Shown here one piece after another: positions 34,485 through 43,696 of a stretch of DNA of 64,000 nucleotides. A program made the translations under genes and the position numbers. The stretch is from Sulfuricurvum sp. 17-40-25. GTDB taxonomy: Bacteria; Campylobacterota; Campylobacteria; Campylobacterales; Sulfurimonadaceae. The DNA lies in assembly GCA_002282015.1 (NCBI GenBank), contig NCIJ01000002.1, positions 331,786-395,785 on the forward strand, in the 5' to 3' direction. Under the pieces are notes generated by a model. That model was not told where the DNA came from. It ran no database searches and saw only the letters and a list, made by a program, of their open reading frames with translations. Position 1 is the stretch's first letter, and each line of letters starts with the position of its first letter.

Positions 34485-35194
34485 AAAGGCCAAACGGCCT
34501 GAACCATCTTGCTTGCCCATCCTTGATTCACAGAACGGTCGATGTCTCCTTCATTAGCATACATGATTTTTGCATCGGAAATCTTGGCAGAACTTATTTG
34601 ATTGTTTTGATCAATATCGTATGGGCGTATAACACCGCTTAACTGCATGATTTGCTTTTGATCATCCACCATGATCTCTCTGCGTCCCACAATGAAATAG
34701 TTTCCATTGACCATTACTTTGACAATACGTGCGGATACCGTAGTCGTAAAGGTTGCATTTTTAGTTGCTAAACCTGAACCTGCATAATCCGATGTCGAAC
34801 CACCACTAAAACCTATATTGGCAACACCATTTAGCTTCGCTGTAGCTGAATTCAGTGCTGAATTGGTTCCAGCATTTGTAAATACACCCCCATTAAGACC
34901 TATTGTGTCTGCTTCGGTAAGTGTTTTTACACCTTGATTCGAACTTCTAGCGCTTTCAGAAATCACAACCGTCACAATATCATTCACATGCATCGCTTTA
35001 TGGTCTGAAAACAAAGGGCTGTCACCCTGTCCAAACAAGCTGCCACGTGCCGCGAAACTGCTCTCTTCTTCACGTGCAGGCATCTCTTCCACATACTTAG
35101 GCGGTGTAAAAGTTATCTCAGGTTCCGTGAGTCTAGCCATACATCCACTGATGAGCAACGATACGGCAACGAGAGAGAGGTAAGTTTTAGTCAC
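34481..35194 (-). CDS. flgH: FlgH, flagellar L-ring lipoprotein
   Basis: A 237-residue lipoprotein with lipobox LLISGC. Family blocks: SLFGQGDSPLFSDHKAMHVNDIVTVVISESA is cited in part, where the DHKAMHVNDIVTV segment is diagnostic, plus VMVNGNYFIVGRREIMVDD and GVIRPYDIDQNNQI with the end NQGWASKMVQAVWPF. FlgH forms the outer-membrane ring around the flagellar rod. The start is GTG at 35194. A sigma-54 type site lies about 40 bases upstream, as expected for basal-body and hook genes in Campylobacterota. Confidence 0.95.
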   Translation of the reverse strand: MTKTYLSLVAVSLLISGCMARLTEPEITFTPPKYVEEMPAREEESSFAARGSLFGQGDSPLFSDHKAMHVNDIVTVVISESARSSNQGVKTLTEADTIGLNGGVFTNAGTNSALNSATAKLNGVANIGFSGGSTSDYAGSGLATKNATFTTTVSARIVKVMVNGNYFIVGRREIMVDDQKQIMQLSGVIRPYDIDQNNQISSAKISDAKIMYANEGDIDRSVNQGWASKMVQAVWPF

Positions 35195-35225
35195 GATATT
35201 GATCCATTCAAGAAGGTTATTTAGC

Positions 35226-35231
35226 TATAAT
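35226..35231 (+). promoter_or_regulatory. Candidate -10 for yqeY
   Basis: TATAAT within AGCTATAATAAG, 27 bases before the ATG of yqeY; AAGGA follows before the start. No clear -35 is seen. Confidence 0.45.
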
Positions 35232-35232
35232 A

Positions 35233-35248
35233 AGCAAAAATAGTTCCA
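35233..35248 (-). promoter_or_regulatory. Sigma-54 (RpoN) promoter for flgH
   Basis: Read on the minus strand: TGGAAC-TATTT-TTGCT, with GG and GC exactly ten bases apart, against the consensus TGGCAC-N5-TTGCT. It leaves a leader of about 28 bases before the GTG of flgH. The divergent yqeY -10 (TATAAT at 35226-35231) lies immediately next to it. Confidence 0.68.
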
Positions 35249-35258
35249 AGGAATCCTA

Positions 35259-35702
35259 ATGAGTTTAAAAGAGCAAATCAATAATGACATTAAAACCGCT
35301 ATGAAAGAAAAAGAAGTCGTCAAACGTGATGCCTTACGTCTTCTATCCAGTGCTATGAAACAAATCGAAGTAGACGAACGCAAAGAACTAAGTGATGAGG
35401 ACATCATCAAAATCATCCAAAAACAGGTCAAACAACGTAACGATTCAATGACACAGTACAAAGAAGCAGGACGTGATGATTTATACGATGTAGAAGCTGC
35501 AGAAGCTGCTATCTTCGAGACCTATCTTCCTCAACAACTTAACGATGAAGAACTCGAAACCGCACTACGTTCTATTATCGCTGAAATAGGCGCTACGTCT
35601 ATTAAAGATATTGGAAGAATCATGGGAGCATCCTCCAAAAGTATTGGTGCTCTTGCTGATGGGAAACGGATCAACGAATGTGCCAAGAAGCTCTTGAGCT
35701 AA
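35259..35702 (+). CDS. yqeY: GatB/YqeY domain protein
   Basis: A 147-residue protein made of the YqeY domain, the tRNA-binding tail module also found in GatB: SLKEQINNDIKTAMKEKEVV, KRDALRLLSSAMKQIEVDER and IIKIIQKQVKQRNDSM in order. It ends with the GIGKVMG-like block IGRIMGASSKSIGALADGK. Free-standing YqeY proteins are thought to act with tRNA or aminoacyl-tRNA but have no settled role. AAGGA is well placed before the ATG. It converges on the AstE-like operon, with eight bases between stops. Confidence 0.9.
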   Translation: MSLKEQINNDIKTAMKEKEVVKRDALRLLSSAMKQIEVDERKELSDEDIIKIIQKQVKQRNDSMTQYKEAGRDDLYDVEAAEAAIFETYLPQQLNDEELETALRSIIAEIGATSIKDIGRIMGASSKSIGALADGKRINECAKKLLS

Positions 35703-35710
35703 GAAGCTAG

Positions 35711-36670
35711 CTACTTCTCAGTATCGATTTGACAACATAAGTCTACCGATGCGATTCTAAACACAATAGAATTTTGGAAGATGAGAGGATGAGCGTACTG
35801 ACACGTCACAATCCCCTCGCAAGGTGAGATCAATTTTTCAAGTCTCTCACCGCTCAGGGCATCTATGATTTTACCTAGAACCTTTCCCTTTTGAATATGA
35901 GTTCCACACTGCACTTTAGAAATAAGGATACCTGCACGCGATGCTTTGACTAAAGTGATCCGATTTGGATCGACTAGATTGCTCTTTCTTCCTTCAAAAA
36001 CAGGAATGTCGAGCATTTTACGTTTGGAAAGAAATCGTATAATTGCCGTATGCACTTCATTACTGGTACCTTGATCTATTGCTCCATTTTTTCCGAAAAC
36101 AATGGAAAATGCTTTCGTTTCCCACAGTTGCCAGTTATATTGAAGCATCGCTGTTTCAATGGGATCATGCGGACGGTAATGGATAAAACCCAATCCTAGA
36201 TCTTTGGTACATTCCAAATCCTCGTAACCGCTTTGCATCAGCTTTACATACGGAAGACACATGCTCTGATCACGACGACCTTCTAAGATAATCCCGTAAT
36301 CATATCCTTTGAGCTCCTCAAAAAGCCGTGATGCAATGCGTTGTGTCGTTTCACCTTGCGCATATCCTGGAAACATCATATTGAGATCCGTTTTGTCCAA
36401 TGGCCAATTTTTTTCACCCATATTAAGCGCATACGCATTAATCGCAGGAATCACGAGAATCTTCCCGATAATTAGCCCTTCTTCTTCTTTGGTACGTAAA
36501 TATTCCACCAAACCTGATGCTACATAAAGCTGATTGATATGATCCCCACTCATGGCACCAACGATAGCGACCGAAGGCCCTGTTGTAGTTTCATCACCAA
36601 ATAAAAAACCCTCAATTCGTAACGGTGCTCTATTAGGAGACTCAAGTGTTACTATGTCAAATCGTTTCAT
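35711..36670 (-). CDS. AstE/AspA-family protein with lost zinc site
   Basis: A 319-residue member of the succinylglutamate desuccinylase/aspartoacylase fold and a paralogue of the gene just upstream. The zinc ligands of active members are HGxE and a later DxH. Here the first site reads GAMSGDHINQ and the second GIILEGRRDQ, so both are lost. The general frame is kept (NAYALNMGEKNWPLDKTDLN; the C-terminal beta domain with AGILISKVQCGTHIQKGKVLG). It is probably a non-catalytic partner, perhaps regulating or binding the same substrate. It overlaps the active-looking paralogue by four bases. Confidence 0.8.
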   Translation of the reverse strand: MKRFDIVTLESPNRAPLRIEGFLFGDETTTGPSVAIVGAMSGDHINQLYVASGLVEYLRTKEEEGLIIGKILVIPAINAYALNMGEKNWPLDKTDLNMMFPGYAQGETTQRIASRLFEELKGYDYGIILEGRRDQSMCLPYVKLMQSGYEDLECTKDLGLGFIHYRPHDPIETAMLQYNWQLWETKAFSIVFGKNGAIDQGTSNEVHTAIIRFLSKRKMLDIPVFEGRKSNLVDPNRITLVKASRAGILISKVQCGTHIQKGKVLGKIIDALSGERLEKLISPCEGIVTCQYAHPLIFQNSIVFRIASVDLCCQIDTEK

Positions 36671-37605
36671 TGTTTTTCTCCAAAAATACGTCCAAGCAAT
36701 GAACCCTCATACACAATCGGATAGGCTCTGATGGTAAAAAGTATTCCAGCAATTGGAGCAATCACTTCATCCAATACTTCACCACTTAATGCACTCACGA
36801 TATGACCAACAACCGAACCTTTTTCAATAACCTGACAATGCTCAATTACAGGAACAAATAATCCAGGACACGCAGCATTTAGATACGCTACTTCACCTAC
36901 ATGCGATTGGATTGGAAAACGCACCTTTAACGGTTCGATATCCAATATTCCCTCATGTGCCATCAAATTAAGCAGTCCATCCAATAATTGGTGACCATAC
37001 GCCATACCTAAACGCATCCCCACACCCATTTCTACAACCAATGTTTTCGTACCAATCGTATTCATCGCATGAGCAAACGTTGATTCCAAAACCGTCACGG
37101 CATCATGTACCCAGACAAAATCAATGTTTAGTAAGTTCGCTAAAGGAACTAGGACATCTTCTTGAGATTTTGCAATACGTACCTGAGGAATCTCTCGTAA
37201 AAAGATATTACTGGAGTGTATGTCGATTGCAAAATCACTCCCTTGCATTGCATTCACAACTCCATCGGCAATCTGTGCCGGTAGAAAGTCATTTTTACTG
37301 CCAGGAAAGGTACGATTGAGATCAACATTGTAAAAAGGGACGGAACGGGTAATACTGTCGATTCCTAGACTGTTAATTGCAGGGTAAATATCAATGGTTC
37401 CCTTGATCGCTTCACGATGCTCTCGCAACCATTGTCCTAATAAAAAACAAACGTACTGGCCTTCTAACTCATCTCCATGGATACCGCTGACTACCGAGAT
37501 CCGTTTTGTCGGCTTCTCTTTTATAGGTGTATAACGACATCGCTGAATCCGGAAACTTTCTCCTACTGGCAATTCAATCGTTAATACTTCTTCTATCATT
37601 CCCAT
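36667..37605 (-). CDS. AstE/AspA-family zinc carboxypeptidase-like amidohydrolase
   Basis: A 312-residue protein of the succinylglutamate desuccinylase/aspartoacylase family. Zinc-site motifs are intact: VVSGIHGDELEGQ (HxxE) and DFAIDIHSSN (second His). NSLGIDSITRSVPFYNVDLN has the Asn/Arg substrate loop, and VVEMGVG the likely catalytic Glu. A C-terminal biotin-carrier-like beta domain (GSVVGHIVSALSGEVLDEVI) follows. Such enzymes cut amide bonds of N-acyl amino acids or act as carboxypeptidases; the true substrate is unknown. AAGGA precedes the ATG; it starts three bases after the alpha-E gene stop. Confidence 0.85.
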   Translation of the reverse strand: MGMIEEVLTIELPVGESFRIQRCRYTPIKEKPTKRISVVSGIHGDELEGQYVCFLLGQWLREHREAIKGTIDIYPAINSLGIDSITRSVPFYNVDLNRTFPGSKNDFLPAQIADGVVNAMQGSDFAIDIHSSNIFLREIPQVRIAKSQEDVLVPLANLLNIDFVWVHDAVTVLESTFAHAMNTIGTKTLVVEMGVGMRLGMAYGHQLLDGLLNLMAHEGILDIEPLKVRFPIQSHVGEVAYLNAACPGLFVPVIEHCQVIEKGSVVGHIVSALSGEVLDEVIAPIAGILFTIRAYPIVYEGSLLGRIFGEKQ

Positions 37606-37607
37606 TA

Positions 37608-38312
37608 TTATCCTTGTGTTTGCGACTCTTTTTCAACAGTATCAAATATACATGCTTTTTCTTCAATCACTTTATTGATTATACCGTTTACAAGAGCCAA
37701 AGCTTTGGTGAGATCTGACGTAAAAATTTTATTGAATTGATAGTCAGGGTTGAGTCGTTTTGCCAATGTATTCATAGCATCCAATTCAGCATTAACATAA
37801 TCAAATCCACCATACAGTCTCAAAATGAGGTCAAATCGTTCAACGTATTGCCCTAAGCGCACAAAATTATAGGCTTTTGTACGTCCTAGTTCTGAGGAAA
37901 AAATACCCAAAATAAAAGAAAGATCATCGATGAAGTCTTCTACCATAGCAGGAGTAACTTCTTTTCCTCGTGCACTTACAATACAATTATGAATCAAATT
38001 GAGCCGTGCAAATCCCCGCTCCTCCAAAAGATTACGTGCTTCGATTGCATTTTCTCTCGCCATCATTATGATAGAGGCAATAGAACTGCTATGATTACCA
38101 TAAACACCCTGATATATAAAATCGTAGGCATTACCATAATCAATCTCTATGTCTAATTTCGCGTAATGATATCGACCATAGTCGATATCTCGATCAATGA
38201 CATTATCATATCCGAGTAACAGTTCTTTGAGCATGGTCTGAGCACGCTGTACATAACGTCCTTTCCAATAAAGCCGCTGTGCCATATTAATCGTAATTGC
38301 TGTATCTATCAT
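37608..38312 (-). CDS. Alpha-E domain protein (DUF403)
   Basis: About 234 residues from the ATG at 38312 (MIDTAITINMAQRLYWKGRY), which overlaps the ATP-grasp stop by four bases (ATGA) and has GGTGG upstream; the longer frame to 38327 is less likely. The all-helical alpha-E family motif is visible: NMAQRLYWKGRYVQRAQTM, then FVRLGQYVERFDLILRLYG. Alpha-E proteins almost always sit beside circularly permuted ATP-grasp enzymes and transglutaminases. Comparative work (the Iyer/Aravind amidoligase study) predicts they join in making a peptide or amide-tagged product. There is no experimental function that I know of. Confidence 0.87.
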   Translation of the reverse strand: MIDTAITINMAQRLYWKGRYVQRAQTMLKELLLGYDNVIDRDIDYGRYHYAKLDIEIDYGNAYDFIYQGVYGNHSSSIASIIMMARENAIEARNLLEERGFARLNLIHNCIVSARGKEVTPAMVEDFIDDLSFILGIFSSELGRTKAYNFVRLGQYVERFDLILRLYGGFDYVNAELDAMNTLAKRLNPDYQFNKIFTSDLTKALALVNGIINKVIEEKACIFDTVEKESQTQG

Positions 38313-39673
38313 AGTTCCACCACCCACGTATCTTTAAAGCCTCCGCCTTGAGAAGAGTTCACCAAATAATTACCCTCTTCCATCGCATATCGGGTCAATC
38401 CGCCCATACTTACCGTAATTTCCTCACCATAGATCACATAGGCACGTAAATCTGCTTTTCGAGGCTCTATACCGCCATTTAACATGCAAGGCAGATCGTA
38501 AAACTCAATGACTTCTTGTGCAATAAAACGACGTGGATTTTCAATTATTTTTGCAATAATCTCTTCACGCTGCTGCGGTGTTAAACGATTACCAAACAAG
38601 ACACCGTATCCTCCTGCTTCCGCAACGTCTTTGATTACAAGCTTATCAATGTTAGCCAGTACATACTCACGATCTTTTTCATAATACGGTAAATACGTCG
38701 GTGCATTGGAAAGAATTGGCTCTTCTTTGAGATAATACCGGATCATTTCAGGAACAAAATAATAGATACCTTTATCATCTGCAACCCCATTTCCTATACC
38801 GTTCATAACTGCAACATTACCAGCACGATACGCACTCATCAAATGAGGAACCCCTATGAGGCTCTCTGCATCAAACTCTTGCGGATCAAGGAAGTCATCA
38901 TCCAATCGTCGATAAATAGCTCCAACACGCAAGCGTTCACCATTATAGCTTCTCAAATAAACGACTTTGTCCTCGATAATTAGATCATCACCGTTTACCA
39001 ATGTCGCTCCGGTGACTTTAGCCAAATAGCTGTGCTCATAAAATGCCGAGTTATACCGTCCAGGAGTCAAGATAACATTGAGCCCGCCAGTATTGACATG
39101 ATCCATTGCATCTTTGAGCTCGGTACCGTATTGGCGGATTTTAGAGATCTTCATCTGCTCAAAAAATTCCGGATAGGTATGACGAAACGCACGACGGATG
39201 GTGAGAGGATAACTCACCCCGCTTGGGACACGAAGATTATCTTCCAAGATTACCCACTCGCCGCTTACGGTATCTTTTACCAAATCAATACCGCTAATAT
39301 GCGTTCTAATCCCTTTTGGAGGAATAACCCCTTGAAAACTAGGTAAATATCCTGTAGCTGAATCTATGTATTCTTTTGGAACGATGCCATCGGCTACAAT
39401 CTTTTGATCGGTATAAATATCATTTAAAAAGGCATTAAGCGCACGAACGCGCTGAATAATACCCGCTTCTAAATGATCAAATTCTTTTTTTGGAATTATA
39501 CGAGGAATCATATCAAACGGAAAAGAGCGTTCGATAAAATTTCCCTCTTTAAAGAGGTTAAAATTTACGGCATTTGTTTCCAAAAAGTCTTTAAATTCTG
39601 AGACTTTACTTTGGTCAACGCCATCAAAAATATCGTAAAATTTTTGTAATTCAGGTGTAATAGGCTCTGTCAT
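38309..39673 (-). CDS. Circularly permuted ATP-grasp type 2 protein (DUF404/DUF407)
   Basis: A 454-residue protein with the family blocks RSFPFDMIPRIIPKKEFDHLE, GIDLVKDTVSGEWVILEDNLRVPSGVSY (cited only in outline: ILEDNLRVPSG), LVIKDVAEAGGYGVLFG for nucleotide binding, and PRKADLRAYVIYGEE, where the acidic and basic residues bind Mg-ATP. Circularly permuted ATP-grasps are predicted to ligate amino groups to carboxylates using ATP. The gene is first in a run with alpha-E and two AstE-like genes, overlapping by four bases, so the four products likely act in one pathway. The substrate is unknown. Confidence 0.9.
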   Translation of the reverse strand: MTEPITPELQKFYDIFDGVDQSKVSEFKDFLETNAVNFNLFKEGNFIERSFPFDMIPRIIPKKEFDHLEAGIIQRVRALNAFLNDIYTDQKIVADGIVPKEYIDSATGYLPSFQGVIPPKGIRTHISGIDLVKDTVSGEWVILEDNLRVPSGVSYPLTIRRAFRHTYPEFFEQMKISKIRQYGTELKDAMDHVNTGGLNVILTPGRYNSAFYEHSYLAKVTGATLVNGDDLIIEDKVVYLRSYNGERLRVGAIYRRLDDDFLDPQEFDAESLIGVPHLMSAYRAGNVAVMNGIGNGVADDKGIYYFVPEMIRYYLKEEPILSNAPTYLPYYEKDREYVLANIDKLVIKDVAEAGGYGVLFGNRLTPQQREEIIAKIIENPRRFIAQEVIEFYDLPCMLNGGIEPRKADLRAYVIYGEEITVSMGGLTRYAMEEGNYLVNSSQGGGFKDTWVVEL

Positions 39674-39773
39674 ACTTTCCCTTCACAAATAAAATGTTAT
39701 CTATCCATGGTATCGTAAATGACTGCTGTGTCTTGCTTAAAAAGTAAGCAAGTCCTTATATTTTATAGTTTAC

Positions 39774-40559
39774 TTACCCTTTTTTAAGTTTTTGCAGTGC
39801 TTCTTCGACATTGTCCTGACGCATAAGTGATTCTCCCACTAAAAAGGCATCTACTCCTGCCTTATTCAAATCTCCCAGTTGACCGTGCTCATAAATGCCG
39901 CTTTCAGCCACAATGATTTTTCCATTAGGAATAAGAGGGATGAGATCGTAACTGAGATTCATATTCATCTCAAATGTCTGAAGATTACGATGATTAATCC
40001 CAATGATATCAGCACCTGCATAGATCGCTTTGGTCAACTCCGTTTTATCGTGAATTTCTACCAATGCTTCCATCCCAAGATGACGCGTGTAGTTTAATAG
40101 TTCTTTGAGCTCGCCCTTGGAGAGTGCTGCCGCGATAAGGAGGACAAAATCAGCCCCATATACCAATGCTTCGAGAAGTTGATATTTGGTAACAATGAAG
40201 TCTTTACGCAATAACGGGATACCGACATAACGACGAATCTCAGCGAGATAATCAAGGTTTCCTTGAAAGAAATGGGGCTCTGTCAAAATCGAAATAGCGT
40301 TTGCACCCCCACGCTCATACCCTTGTGCAATGGCTACAGGATCAAAGTCTTCACGAATCACCCCTCTCGAAGGGCTCGCCTTTTTAACCTCAGCGATAAT
40401 GCGAAACGGTTCATCCTCTGTGGAGGTTAAAAATGAATACACATCACGTGGCGCTCTGGAGTTAAATGCCAACGATCGACCCAGCCAATCCATACTGAAC
40501 TTGGCTTCTCGCTCTTTGACATCTTCTCTCGTTTTTACCAATATGTCGTCTAAAATCAT
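39774..40559 (-). CDS. trpC: Indole-3-glycerol phosphate synthase
   Basis: A 261-residue (beta/alpha)8 enzyme of tryptophan synthesis. Motifs: [17 protein letters not shown] with the catalytic-type Lys and Ser, [34 protein letters not shown] with the second Lys, [10 protein letters not shown] and VAESGI. The enzyme closes CdRP to indole glycerol phosphate. It is monofunctional. It overlaps the TPR gene by four bases; in Campylobacter trpC is found next to similar TPR and methyltransferase genes, from memory, so the order is likely ancestral and not a trp operon. Confidence 0.95.
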   Translation of the reverse strand: MILDDILVKTREDVKEREAKFSMDWLGRSLAFNSRAPRDVYSFLTSTEDEPFRIIAEVKKASPSRGVIREDFDPVAIAQGYERGGANAISILTEPHFFQGNLDYLAEIRRYVGIPLLRKDFIVTKYQLLEALVYGADFVLLIAAALSKGELKELLNYTRHLGMEALVEIHDKTELTKAIYAGADIIGINHRNLQTFEMNMNLSYDLIPLIPNGKIIVAESGIYEHGQLGDLNKAGVDAFLVGESLMRQDNVEEALQKLKKG

Positions 40560-41815
40560 TTCTTTTCCTTCGTTTTACAATTTTTGATTGCTTTTAGATG
40601 TTCTTTTACTTCTTGTTCATCTGCACCGATTATCGACTCCACTTGTTTTATCAAACGCAAGGCTTCAGCACATTCACCTAATTTGTATTTTCCCCATGCG
40701 AGTGAATCAAGATAAAAGGGAGAGTCGGGATGTTTATCGAGCGCTTTTTGAACGTATTGCATCCCCTCATCAACACCCAAGTCATGATCAATCATCAAAT
40801 AACCCAAATAGTTAAGATAGACAGGATCATCTATTTCTTCATTGGCCTGTTTTAACCCATCGATGACTTGTTTTAGTAACTGTGCGTCATTGTGATCCGT
40901 GGCAGCTTCATATTCAAATACCGAACTTTGTGCCAAATACAGAGGGTTGGCATCACGCTTATAGAGTTTACGCGCTAATACCGATGCTTTTTTAAACTCC
41001 TTCTCCCGAACATACAAGTCCAAGAGCATTGGATCATTTACTTCTGATTTTTCTAGTAAAATTCGTAGTTTTTGGAGCTCCCGCTGATAGGCATATACTT
41101 TCACAGCTTCTTGTGCGATCAAAGGATCATTGGTAAGTTCATACGTAGCCTCATAAATTTCTGCTGCATCTTCCAATGCACCGCTGTCCGCATACAGACT
41201 TCCTAGCCTTTTACCTATGACTTTCGAATTGCCATGGGCACTGATATGATCTTTTAAAAAGCTAATCGCTTCTTGTTTTTGCCCCAACTGCGTATACATA
41301 AGTAACGCCATACGATCAGCCGTTTCTTCATCATAGCTAATTTCATAGGCTTTTTTTAACTCACTGTAACCACTTTGATAATTACCAAGTTTTAATAATG
41401 CTTCTGCACGTAATAAATAGTCAGGACTCTCTTTTGTTTCTCGAGACAGCAAAAGCCCCTCATGAGAAGCTTCTGCGTATTTTCCTTCTTTGAGTAGAGA
41501 AATAAGTTGGAAGCGTAATAATATTTTATCCTTAGGATTATCACTCAGTGCTTCATCTATCGCATTCGAGAACAAACTACTGTCTTTAATGGATTCATAC
41601 ATACGTAATGAATCGTATAAGTACTCTTTTTGCCCTGTTTTTTCATATAAATACTTAAAATATTGCGAAGCTACATCGTGTTTTTGACGTACTTGAGCAT
41701 CCATCGCCGCCAAGACATACGTCTCGTCACTTATTCCTACTGGGGTGTTCAGCTTCATATTCGTTGCTTGTACTACTACAGCACACATCAGTAATATCCA
41801 TAAGCGCTTGTTCAT
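40556..41815 (-). CDS. Exported TPR-repeat protein
   Basis: About 419 residues from the ATG at 41815 ([20 protein letters not shown]), a signal peptide; this start overlaps the YkgJ-type stop by four bases (ATGA), better than the longer frame. Ten or so degenerate TPR units follow, for example [20 protein letters not shown] and [20 protein letters not shown], and a conserved block [20 protein letters not shown] near the C-terminus as in periplasmic TPR proteins. There is a single cysteine late in the chain ([11 protein letters not shown]). It is probably a periplasmic scaffold or assembly factor; its partners are unknown. Confidence 0.78.
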   Translation of the reverse strand: MNKRLWILLMCAVVVQATNMKLNTPVGISDETYVLAAMDAQVRQKHDVASQYFKYLYEKTGQKEYLYDSLRMYESIKDSSLFSNAIDEALSDNPKDKILLRFQLISLLKEGKYAEASHEGLLLSRETKESPDYLLRAEALLKLGNYQSGYSELKKAYEISYDEETADRMALLMYTQLGQKQEAISFLKDHISAHGNSKVIGKRLGSLYADSGALEDAAEIYEATYELTNDPLIAQEAVKVYAYQRELQKLRILLEKSEVNDPMLLDLYVREKEFKKASVLARKLYKRDANPLYLAQSSVFEYEAATDHNDAQLLKQVIDGLKQANEEIDDPVYLNYLGYLMIDHDLGVDEGMQYVQKALDKHPDSPFYLDSLAWGKYKLGECAEALRLIKQVESIIGADEQEVKEHLKAIKNCKTKEKK

Positions 41816-42189
41816 TCTATTATCCCTGGGCATTCAGCTTTTAGTTCATCCACTCTCTGACGAAAATAATCCCAAAAAGGAAAAGTTCGACACTGTAGAG
41901 GACGTGCTTGATATATACTACACCCATTTTGTGAACGATTGAAAAACACACAATCATGTGAACCGTTTACCATTTTTTCTTTGAGGGAATAACGGTAAGC
42001 AACTTTTCGTAGATAGGTACGGCGAAACTCACCCTCTTCCATTTCCAGTAATTTTGCAATAGCGGTTATTTCGGTGACAGAAACAAAAATATTGCCACTC
42101 TCACCCGTACAGCAATTACCCCCGCACGAGGCACATGCGCTTGGATCGAATGCATAGCTGAATCCTTCTTGTTTCATTAAATCTGACAT
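41812..42189 (-). CDS. YkgJ-family cysteine-cluster protein
   Basis: A 125-residue protein with the CxxCxxxCC-type pattern in CASCGGNCCTGESG, then DCVFFNRSQNGCSIYQARPLQCRTFPFW. This arrangement of eight cysteines is the YkgJ (CxxCxxCC) family, thought to bind zinc or an Fe-S cluster. Its function is not established. It overlaps the TrmN6-like gene by 13 bases and the TPR gene by four, so the three are translated together. Confidence 0.82.
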   Translation of the reverse strand: MSDLMKQEGFSYAFDPSACASCGGNCCTGESGNIFVSVTEITAIAKLLEMEEGEFRRTYLRKVAYRYSLKEKMVNGSHDCVFFNRSQNGCSIYQARPLQCRTFPFWDYFRQRVDELKAECPGIIE

Positions 42190-42869
42190 TTGATGCTGTG
42201 TGCCTTTGCCTTGTCATAAATCGCCTGTACGGCGGGTGTATACGAATCGTTTTCAAACGTAATGAGTGGGGCCCATACGTTCATCGCCGACTTGCTGTTT
42301 TTTTTAACTCGAAACATCACCAATGTACTGGGACGATCGCTCTTAGAATGGACGAATTGTACATCAACCACTCTTAATTTGACAGCTTCAAATGCACTGC
42401 ACAGTTGCGCGAATTGTCGTGCATCGTAACAGATCACGGCAGAACCTTGTGGTCGTAAAAGCTTGGCGATTTTTTGAGCATACTCAACTATCGGCATATG
42501 GACATTGTAACGGGCCTGATGGATTATCGGATTATCCGATCGAGCAGACCCTTCACTGTAAAAAGGGGGATTAGAGACGATCCAATCAAATCCATTTTTG
42601 TCCTCATATTCCAAAAAATCACACTCATGTAAACAATACTCTATGTTATTTATCTGTGCATTTCGTCTTGAAATTTGCGTATAAACACTCTGTTTCTCGA
42701 CTGCTTCCAGCTGGACATCACAATCACGACCTACCAATAGTCCTACGATACCGCATCCAGCACCTACGTCCAGCATTCTGCCTTTGGGATTGAAGTGTGT
42801 GATAAATCCGTACAACAATATCGAATCACTGTTGTAACAGTAACCGCCATCGGGTTGATAAAGGAGCAT
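42177..42869 (-). CDS. TrmN6-like tRNA1(Val) adenine-N6 methyltransferase
   Basis: A 230-residue class I methyltransferase of the TrmN6/YfiC type. SAM motif MLDVGAGCGIVGLLVG, acidic loop LEAVEKQ, catalytic IVSNPPFYSEGSARSDNPI with the NPPF of N6-adenine or N5-glutamine methylases, and a C-terminal block DRPSTLVMFRVKK. The N-terminus LLYQPDGGYCYNSDSILLYGF matches the YfiC group (Q-x-x-x-GYR-x-x-x-D). It likely methylates A37 of tRNA1-Val; which tRNA cannot be told from sequence. Confidence 0.85.
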   Translation of the reverse strand: MLLYQPDGGYCYNSDSILLYGFITHFNPKGRMLDVGAGCGIVGLLVGRDCDVQLEAVEKQSVYTQISRRNAQINNIEYCLHECDFLEYEDKNGFDWIVSNPPFYSEGSARSDNPIIHQARYNVHMPIVEYAQKIAKLLRPQGSAVICYDARQFAQLCSAFEAVKLRVVDVQFVHSKSDRPSTLVMFRVKKNSKSAMNVWAPLITFENDSYTPAVQAIYDKAKAHSIKCQI

Positions 42870-42923
42870 TTACGACTCTTTTCGTTATTATTTAGACAAT
42901 TATATCTTCAAGTAGGTCAAATC

Positions 42924-43643
42924 ATGATTATCATCCCTGCCCGTCTCGCTTCTACTCGTTTTCCACAAAAAGTTCTCGCAGATATCGGAGGACTTCCGAT
43001 GGTGATTCGTACCGCTAAACGGGTTGAATCCATCGACCGTGTGGTAGTAGCATGCGACGATGAAACCATTTTAGATGTCTGTGCCGCGCATGGCGTTGAA
43101 GCACGCCTCACCTCCACCACACATAAAAGCGGCACCGACCGTATCAATGAATGCGCGCAACTGCTTGATATTCCGGATGATGAACTCATCATCAACGTCC
43201 AAGCCGATGAGCCGTTTATTGAGACCGAAGTCTTAACACTCTTAATCCAACGACTTAATGAACTCAAAACTCAAAAAGCTCCGTTTATAATGGCAAGCTG
43301 TTACAATGCTATCAATACCGAATCAGCACAAGATCCCAACATGGTCAAGGTCATCACCGATGATGTCCATAATGCCATTTATTTCTCCCGTTCACCAATT
43401 CCCTTTAATCGCAGTGGTGAAGCGAACTATTTTGGACATATTGGGATTTATGGATTTACAAAAAAATCTCTACACGATTTCTGTGCCCTTGGTGAAGCAC
43501 CGCTCGAAGACATCGAAAAACTCGAACAGCTTCGAGCCTTGTACCACGGCAAAAAGATATCCATGGTAAAAGTAGCTAGTAGCGGATTTGGAATTGACAC
43601 GGTGGAAGATTTAGAGCGAGCTAAAAAGATTTTTGGTGTTTAA
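42924..43643 (+). CDS. kdsB: 3-deoxy-manno-octulosonate cytidylyltransferase
   Basis: About 239 residues from the ATG at 42924 (MIIIPARLASTRFPQKVLAD); the longer frame from 42795 overlaps the divergent gene and has no family match. KdsB blocks: the IPARLASTRFPxK CTP loop, VVVACDDETI, TSTTHKSGTDRINE, and NVQADEPFIE with the Mg-binding Asp. It makes CMP-Kdo for the lipopolysaccharide core. The organism therefore has a Kdo-containing outer membrane, as expected for a Gram-negative. The 5' end is head to head with the TrmN6-like gene, 54 bases apart. Confidence 0.95.
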   Translation: MIIIPARLASTRFPQKVLADIGGLPMVIRTAKRVESIDRVVVACDDETILDVCAAHGVEARLTSTTHKSGTDRINECAQLLDIPDDELIINVQADEPFIETEVLTLLIQRLNELKTQKAPFIMASCYNAINTESAQDPNMVKVITDDVHNAIYFSRSPIPFNRSGEANYFGHIGIYGFTKKSLHDFCALGEAPLEDIEKLEQLRALYHGKKISMVKVASSGFGIDTVEDLERAKKIFGV

Positions 43644-43696
43644 TATTTTCCTCAAATAAAAGCATAGCCATCCATAGTCTAAAAAGGAAGAAACGA

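Noticed and set aside
42795..42923. Long N-terminal extension of KdsB (43 extra codons)
   Set aside because: It overlaps the divergent methyltransferase gene, lacks a ribosome site, and the KdsB family starts exactly at the ATG at 42924.
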